From assembly GCA_045586405.1 (NCBI GenBank), contig JAZNAG010000104.1, positions 1-64,000 on the forward strand: a stretch of 64,000 bases of DNA, given 5' to 3'. Source of the DNA: SIG607 sp045586405. Lineage in GTDB: Bacteria; Bacillota; Clostridia; Oscillospirales; Acutalibacteraceae. Under the pieces are notes generated by a model. That model did no database searches, had not been told where the DNA came from, and saw nothing but the letters and a program-made list of their open reading frames with translations. Made by a program: the position numbers and the translations under genes. Shown piece after piece: positions 60,209 through 64,000 of this stretch; position 1 is the first letter of the stretch, and every line of letters starts with the position of its first letter.

Positions 60209-60231
60209 AAAAAGGACTCCGCATGGAGCCC
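60209..60231 (-). terminator. Terminator of spoIVB
   Basis: A 7-bp stem with one G-U pair (60214-60220 with 60225-60231) is followed by five T on the minus strand, 7 bases past the spoIVB stop. Confidence 0.8.
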
Positions 60232-60237
60232 TTTCTG

Positions 60238-61485
60238 TTACGATGCATCTTTTAATTTATTGCTCTCTGACACACTTTGAGCAGTCTCTAACATATTTTC
60301 TGCGAATATAGCATATCCCTTGGTGGGATCATCGACTAATACGTGAGTTACTGCCCCAATTAACTTACCATTCTGAATTAAAGGACTACCCGACATACCC
60401 TGAACTATACCGCCTGTTTTTTCTATAAGCTCTTTATCGGTTATAACAACAGTCATATCCTGAACGGTATTATTCACCTTTGCGTTTATCACCTTTATTT
60501 CGCAGGAATATGCCTTTACACCACCGTCATCAACGGTAGTCATAATTGTTGCCACGCCGTCCTTAACATCCTGTTTATGCGCAATTTGAGTAAGATTTTC
60601 GGTACTTACCTTACAGGTGGCTTGTCCATACACTCCCATTTGACAGTTTTCGTAAAGTCTGCCAACAGAAGTATAGGTGAGTTTGCCTTTAAGTTCACCC
60701 GGTACGCCCTTTGTACCCTTTACTATTGACACAATTTGTGCACCAACAAGGTCGCCGCGGCTAAAGGAAATCATTTCTTTGGTTTCGCTGTCGTATATAC
60801 CGTGACCAAGTCCGCAAATCATATTATTATACGGCGAATAAAAGGTTAACGTACCGATACCTGCCGTACTGTCTTTAACCCACAGTCCCGCCTTATACTC
60901 ACCATCTTCATCGCTTAGCACCGGTGTTAAGTAAAGCGTCATATCCTTACCATCTCTGCGTATCTCTAGCGTTTGTTCTTGGCCGTTACTGTTTGAAAAT
61001 ATTTCAGCCAAGCCCTCGTTAGTAGTCACCTTTTTGCCGTTTACAGATAAAATATAATCTCCTTTTAAAATTCCCGCTTCCCTACCGGGATTTTTTGTTT
61101 TACCCTCTGTATTTATCTCCTGAATATCCACCACCAATACTCCGTCGGTATAAATTTTTATACCAAAAGGACTACCCAGCACCGCAACAAAGGTTTCCTC
61201 AACTATTTCAACTGTAGTAGATTTAACGGGAATAACGCCGAAAAGCTTTACATCTACCTTAAAAGTGCCGCCTACAACGTTTATTTCGTCGCACTTTGAA
61301 AAAACTACGCCGTTATATTCTGTGGTTACGGGAACCAAGGAATCTATGTCGAAATTTGTTCCCTTTGTAATTTTATAGGTATCTGCAATATTATCGGAAT
61401 AGTAGCCCGCCGTGGCACCCACAAGCAAAACCGATATAGAAAACAGCGCATAAAGTGTAAGCAGCGCCGTTTTAAACTTCTTCAT
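60238..61485 (-). CDS. spoIVB: SpoIVB serine peptidase
   Basis: The 415-residue sporulation protease has one N-terminal transmembrane segment (LLTLYALFSISVLLVGATAGYY split), a PDZ domain at about 105-180 (GIKIYTDGVLVV, REAGILKGDYILSVNGKKV) and an S55 peptidase domain. The catalytic His is in CGLGHGIYD and the Ser in GMSGSPLIQNG. It is made in the forespore and signals across the intermembrane space to release SpoIVFB and activate sigma-K. The ATG at 61485 has AGGGTG six bases upstream. A 7-bp inverted repeat (61500-61506, 61523-61529) precedes the ribosome site. The gene lies downstream of sigG, which would express it in the right cell. Confidence 0.93.
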   Translation of the reverse strand: MKKFKTALLTLYALFSISVLLVGATAGYYSDNIADTYKITKGTNFDIDSLVPVTTEYNGVVFSKCDEINVVGGTFKVDVKLFGVIPVKSTTVEIVEETFVAVLGSPFGIKIYTDGVLVVDIQEINTEGKTKNPGREAGILKGDYILSVNGKKVTTNEGLAEIFSNSNGQEQTLEIRRDGKDMTLYLTPVLSDEDGEYKAGLWVKDSTAGIGTLTFYSPYNNMICGLGHGIYDSETKEMISFSRGDLVGAQIVSIVKGTKGVPGELKGKLTYTSVGRLYENCQMGVYGQATCKVSTENLTQIAHKQDVKDGVATIMTTVDDGGVKAYSCEIKVINAKVNNTVQDMTVVITDKELIEKTGGIVQGMSGSPLIQNGKLIGAVTHVLVDDPTKGYAIFAENMLETAQSVSESNKLKDAS

Positions 61486-61531
61486 TTTTATCACCCTGTG
61501 TTATTGTAACCTTTTAAAAAGACAATAACTG

Positions 61532-61801
61532 TTACAAACTTTTCCTTTTTGAGTTTTTAATTGTAATAGGCCCTTTTACAAGCACGGTTTCGTTGCCTAT
61601 TACCTCAATATTTTTCCAGGGAATCTGTATATCCTCTTCTCTGCCGAGCACGCCGAAAAGCCTTTGCCTGCCAAAAACAACAATATTTGCGACACTGCCC
61701 GTTTCGGTATCAACTTCAAGTTCACTTACATAGCCGATTACCGAGCCTGTTTCTACGCTTACAACCTGTTTGTTTTTAAAATCTTCAATATTATAAAGCA
61801 A
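61532..61801 (-). CDS. YlmC/YmxH-type PRC-barrel sporulation protein
   Basis: The product of about 89 residues is a single PRC-barrel domain (NIEDFKNKQVVSVETGSVIGYVSELEVDTETG, FGVLGREEDIQIPWKNIEVIG), matching the YlmC/YmxH family found near sigG in clostridia and bacilli. I propose the TTG at 61801, six bases after GGGGTG; a GTG at 61810 would lie inside that site. The function is unknown; in Bacillus the gene is linked to sporulation. It sits between sigG and spoIVB. Confidence 0.8.
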   Translation of the reverse strand: MLYNIEDFKNKQVVSVETGSVIGYVSELEVDTETGSVANIVVFGRQRLFGVLGREEDIQIPWKNIEVIGNETVLVKGPITIKNSKRKSL

Positions 61802-61843
61802 AAAAATCACCCCATATAAAATATGAGATTTGAATGTTTATAA

Positions 61844-62614
61844 TTACTGATTACCCTTTATTTTGTCAATGGCATTTTTTTCAAGGCGTGAAACCTGTGC
61901 CTGAGAAATACCTATTTCTTTTGAAACCTCGGTTTGAGTAAGTCCCCGCATAAACCGCATTGTGAGAATATTCTTTTCCCGCTCATCAAGAGCAACTATT
62001 GCTTCTCTGAGCGCCAGTTCATCAAGCCATTGTTCAGCCGAGTTATTGTCACCCAGTTGGTCGAGAACGTATACCATATCGCCGCCCTCAGAAAAAACCG
62101 GTTCATACAGCGAAATGGGGTCCACAATGCTTTCAAGGGCTATTACCACTTCGCTTTCAGCCAAGGACAACATTTGCGCTATTTCACCTATAGTCGGCTC
62201 TTTCTGGTACTTATTTATATATTCCTCTTTAGCCTTCATAGCCTTATAGGCGGTATCTTTTATAGAACGGCTTACCCTTATTGAGTTATTATCGCGAAGG
62301 TGCCGTCGTATCTCACCGATTATCATGGGCACCGCATAGGTTGAAAAGCGGACATTCTGGTTAATATCGAAATTCTCAATAGATTTTATCAGTCCGATAC
62401 AGCCAACCTGAAACAAGTCGTCCATATTTTCGCCTCTACCCGTAAAACGCTGTACTACGCTTAGCACAAGGCGGAGATTTCCTATTACCAGTTCATCTCT
62501 TGCCGATTTATCCCCCGCCTTAAATCTTCTGAGCAATTCTTCTTTTTCTCTTTCTTTCAAAACCTTTAATTTTGATGTATCAACACCGCAAATTTCTACT
62601 TTACCGCAAAAAAT
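61844..62614 (-). CDS. sigG: Forespore sigma factor SigG
   Basis: The product has about 256 residues. It carries the SigG N-terminal signature KVEICGVDTSKLKVL, region 2 (NLRLVLSVVQRF, DDLFQVGCIGLIKSIENFD, FSTYAVPMIIGEIRR), region 3 (TIGEIAQMLSLAESEVVIALE) and region 4 (REKNILTMRFMRGLTQTEVSKEIGISQAQVSRLEK). It directs late forespore transcription. Between the ribosome site GGAGGTG and the signature there is no ATG. An in-frame TTG and a GTG touch or overlap that site, while ATT at 62612-62614 has ideal 6-base spacing and gives the normal SigG length. A start at AUU is therefore my inference. The site is inside a hairpin. Confidence 0.9.
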   Translation of the reverse strand: MFCGKVEICGVDTSKLKVLKEREKEELLRRFKAGDKSARDELVIGNLRLVLSVVQRFTGRGENMDDLFQVGCIGLIKSIENFDINQNVRFSTYAVPMIIGEIRRHLRDNNSIRVSRSIKDTAYKAMKAKEEYINKYQKEPTIGEIAQMLSLAESEVVIALESIVDPISLYEPVFSEGGDMVYVLDQLGDNNSAEQWLDELALREAIVALDEREKNILTMRFMRGLTQTEVSKEIGISQAQVSRLEKNAIDKIKGNQ

Positions 62615-62616
62615 AA

Positions 62617-62661
62617 CAGACACCTCCAATAATTCTTAATAGAATTATTGCCAGATGTCTG
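62617..62661 (-). promoter_or_regulatory. Hairpin enclosing the sigG ribosome site
   Basis: In the mRNA, CAGACA (62656-62661) pairs with UGUCUG (62617-62622) and CAAUAAUUCU (62641-62650) with AGAAUUAUUG (62627-62636). GGAGG sits across the inner loop between the two stems, directly before the proposed AUU start. Confidence 0.7.
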
Positions 62662-62684
62662 AAAACTAAACCTGTTTTTTAAAA

Positions 62685-63776
62685 TTAAATTTGTCCTAAA
62701 ATACTCTGAAAATAGTCAAGAGTTTCGTCACATTCCTTATCAATAGAGGTTTTAAGCAAATCACCGTTTAAATCGGTAGCAAGTATGGAAGAAATTTCCT
62801 CTTTGGCAACCTCGGTTCTGCCCAAAACAAGATTGATAAGTTCTTTTTTATTTGCACTGCCGCTACTAGCAAGTACACAGTTAACCTTAACCGATTCCGT
62901 AACGATTTTACCGATAATCTTAACGGCATATTCATTTATATCGTTGCTTTTATTATCATTATTTTGCCTTAAAAAATCAAAATCGTGATAATCCTGAGCC
63001 GGAACACTCTCGGTTATCTGTTCAACGGCAACCGTTTCAGTGATTTCTGCCTCTTGCTCCTCTTTGCAAGGCAAATCTTCAGCAGGTTCCTCTTTTTTAG
63101 TTAAAAGCGAAGCTTCAAGGGCAGTTATTTTTTCACTTAAAATTCTAATTTCATTATCCTTATCTTTTATAGAATCTTCAAGGGATTTAATAAGCGAATT
63201 TGCCTCTAACAGTTTTTCTGTTAAGGCTTCGTTCTGCTTTATAAGTTCCTTTTTACGCATAACCTTTTTCACTTCTTTTCTTTTTTCACATATGTAAACA
63301 ATAAATAAAATAACTATAATACCGCAAAAAGCGCCGCCGCTGTCAATTAGCATATCACGTATTTCACAGCTTCTGCCCACAACAAATTTTTGATGGATTT
63401 CATCACTGACAGCATAAAGACTGCAAAACAGTTGTGACAGCAAAAATCTGCCTATAAACCGCATTTTGAATGTAGCAAGAAAAGACGCGGCAAATACGCC
63501 AAGCAGCCCATAAACACAAAAATGAGCAGATTTTCTAACAATTTTTTGCAAAGAATGAACTATCACCCTCTGCTCAGCAGGGCTTTTAAGCTTATATGAA
63601 TTGTCAATAGCGCTGATAATCTTTACTATAACTCTGCCGCTTGTGTTACTTGACTTAGTTGCTTCTTGCGCAGACATATAAAATATAAACGCTGCAATTA
63701 AAACAACGAGTATAGCAAAGAGCACCCGAAGACATATAATATGCATCGGGCGTCTTGTTGAATTATTACTTGTCAT
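62685..63776 (-). CDS. VanZ-family membrane protein with coiled-coil tail
   Basis: The 363-residue protein has four hydrophobic segments in the first 180 residues with VanZ motifs: FIFYMSAQEATKSSNTSG, RKSAHFCVYGLLGVF, and YAVSDEIHQKFVVGRSCEIRDMLIDSGG. Next come a charged coiled coil (about 190-250) and an acidic linker. The C-terminal region of about 90 residues I do not recognise. VanZ confers low-level teicoplanin resistance, but most family members have no known role. The ATG at 63776 overlaps the end of the upstream M23 gene by 11 bp (ATGACAAGTAA), so the two are coupled. It precedes sigG. Confidence 0.8.
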   Translation of the reverse strand: MTSNNSTRRPMHIICLRVLFAILVVLIAAFIFYMSAQEATKSSNTSGRVIVKIISAIDNSYKLKSPAEQRVIVHSLQKIVRKSAHFCVYGLLGVFAASFLATFKMRFIGRFLLSQLFCSLYAVSDEIHQKFVVGRSCEIRDMLIDSGGAFCGIIVILFIVYICEKRKEVKKVMRKKELIKQNEALTEKLLEANSLIKSLEDSIKDKDNEIRILSEKITALEASLLTKKEEPAEDLPCKEEQEAEITETVAVEQITESVPAQDYHDFDFLRQNNDNKSNDINEYAVKIIGKIVTESVKVNCVLASSGSANKKELINLVLGRTEVAKEEISSILATDLNGDLLKTSIDKECDETLDYFQSILGQI

Positions 63777-64000
63777 AACTGAAACTTGACGGATTCTTCT
63801 TAACACTGTTTACCATAACTTCAAAGTGCAAATGGTTACCGGTAGACCATCCGGTTGTTCCCACATACCCGATTATCTGTCCGCGCTTTACAGAAGCGCC
63901 ATTGCTAACAGTTACACTCTTCATATGCGCATAAAGGGTTTTATAGGTGTTACCGTCTTCTGATTTACCATGATCTATGGCAACATAGTTACCATAACCG
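63766..64000 (-). CDS. M23 family peptidase, C-terminal part (cut by window edge)
   Basis: The last 77 codons are visible. They encode GYGNYVAIDHG, TYKTLYAHMKSVTV, the segment VKRGQIIGYVGTTGWSTG and the zinc-binding NHLHFEVM, and end NPSSFSYDK. These are the C-terminal signatures of M23 (LytM-like) endopeptidases such as those with sporulation or cell division roles. The stop TAA is at 63766-63768. The N-terminal part, including signal and first zinc ligand, lies outside the window. It overlaps the VanZ gene. Confidence 0.9.
   Translation of the reverse strand, partial: GYGNYVAIDHGKSEDGNTYKTLYAHMKSVTVSNGASVKRGQIIGYVGTTGWSTGNHLHFEVMVNSVKKNPSSFSYDK

Noticed and set aside
61500..61529. 7-bp inverted repeat before spoIVB as a terminator
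   Set aside because: The T run lies in the loop rather than after the stem, so it would not terminate; it may affect translation at most.

Overview
The window looks like chromosome of an anaerobic, low-GC, Gram-positive member of the Clostridia, probably a gut relative of the Oscillospiraceae/Ruminococcaceae. The sequence shows a sporulation set (spo0A, spoIVB, sigG, ylmC-like), pyruvate formate-lyase with its activase, meso-diaminopimelate dehydrogenase, secreted wall enzymes with choline-binding-type repeats, Shine-Dalgarno sites of the AGGAGG type and many sigma-A promoters with 17-bp spacers. The genus is an inference; no rRNA is present.

Layout. 1-1482: two convergent GAPDH genes, one cut by the window edge. 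1641-5976: comM and two flavoprotein genes in one minus-strand operon. 6072-8394: tRNA-Ser and a secreted glucosaminidase. 8393-14156: HAD phosphatase, short-chain dehydrogenase, ddh, a family 2 glycosidase and an MFS carrier. 14246-18451: cation/proton antiporter, an AraC regulator divergent from a Gfo/Idh dehydrogenase, and a DUF5662 protein. 18516-21145: a Val-Asp-Phe-Gly tRNA operon, hslO-methyltransferase-yerC and tRNA-Leu. 21316-33762: one giant secreted protein of 4148 residues (triplicated beta-helix module, PLD-like core, seven LamG-like repeats). 33910-38498: short DUF1538 protein, L-serine dehydratase and a MacB-like ABC exporter. 38532-45923: his operon hisZGDCBHAF-IE. 46052-48292: metY-metA. 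48426-51566: riboswitch-controlled pflBA. 51600-53528: spo0A and an AraC regulator with a candidate small RNA between them. 53609-55415: pckA. 55440-56170: an IS200-type element. 56211-57735: an intact glycyl-radical activase beside a wrecked glycyl-radical enzyme gene and a spoIVB fragment. 57939-60170: a secreted M23 peptidase behind a long structured leader. 60238-64000: spoIVB, ylmC-like, sigG, a VanZ-family gene and a partial M23 peptidase.

How the parts work together. GAPDH, PckA, PflBA and serine dehydratase form a fermentative carbon core around PEP and pyruvate. Histidine synthesis is complete except for histidinol-phosphatase, and methionine synthesis runs through O-acetylhomoserine (MetA with the acetyltransferase-type Glu, then MetY). 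Wall growth and remodelling are served by Ddh, two choline-binding-repeat hydrolases and a partial M23 peptidase, and the sporulation genes lie close by.

The most interesting signals are: a roughly 220-nt structured leader ending in a terminator before the M23 gene; the giant protein whose PLD-like core has HxKxxxxS in both half-sites; a ZTP (pfl)-type riboswitch before pflB; a hairpin plus a probable AUU start at sigG; a Spo0A with a changed receiver pocket; and a decayed glycyl-radical enzyme beside an intact activase.
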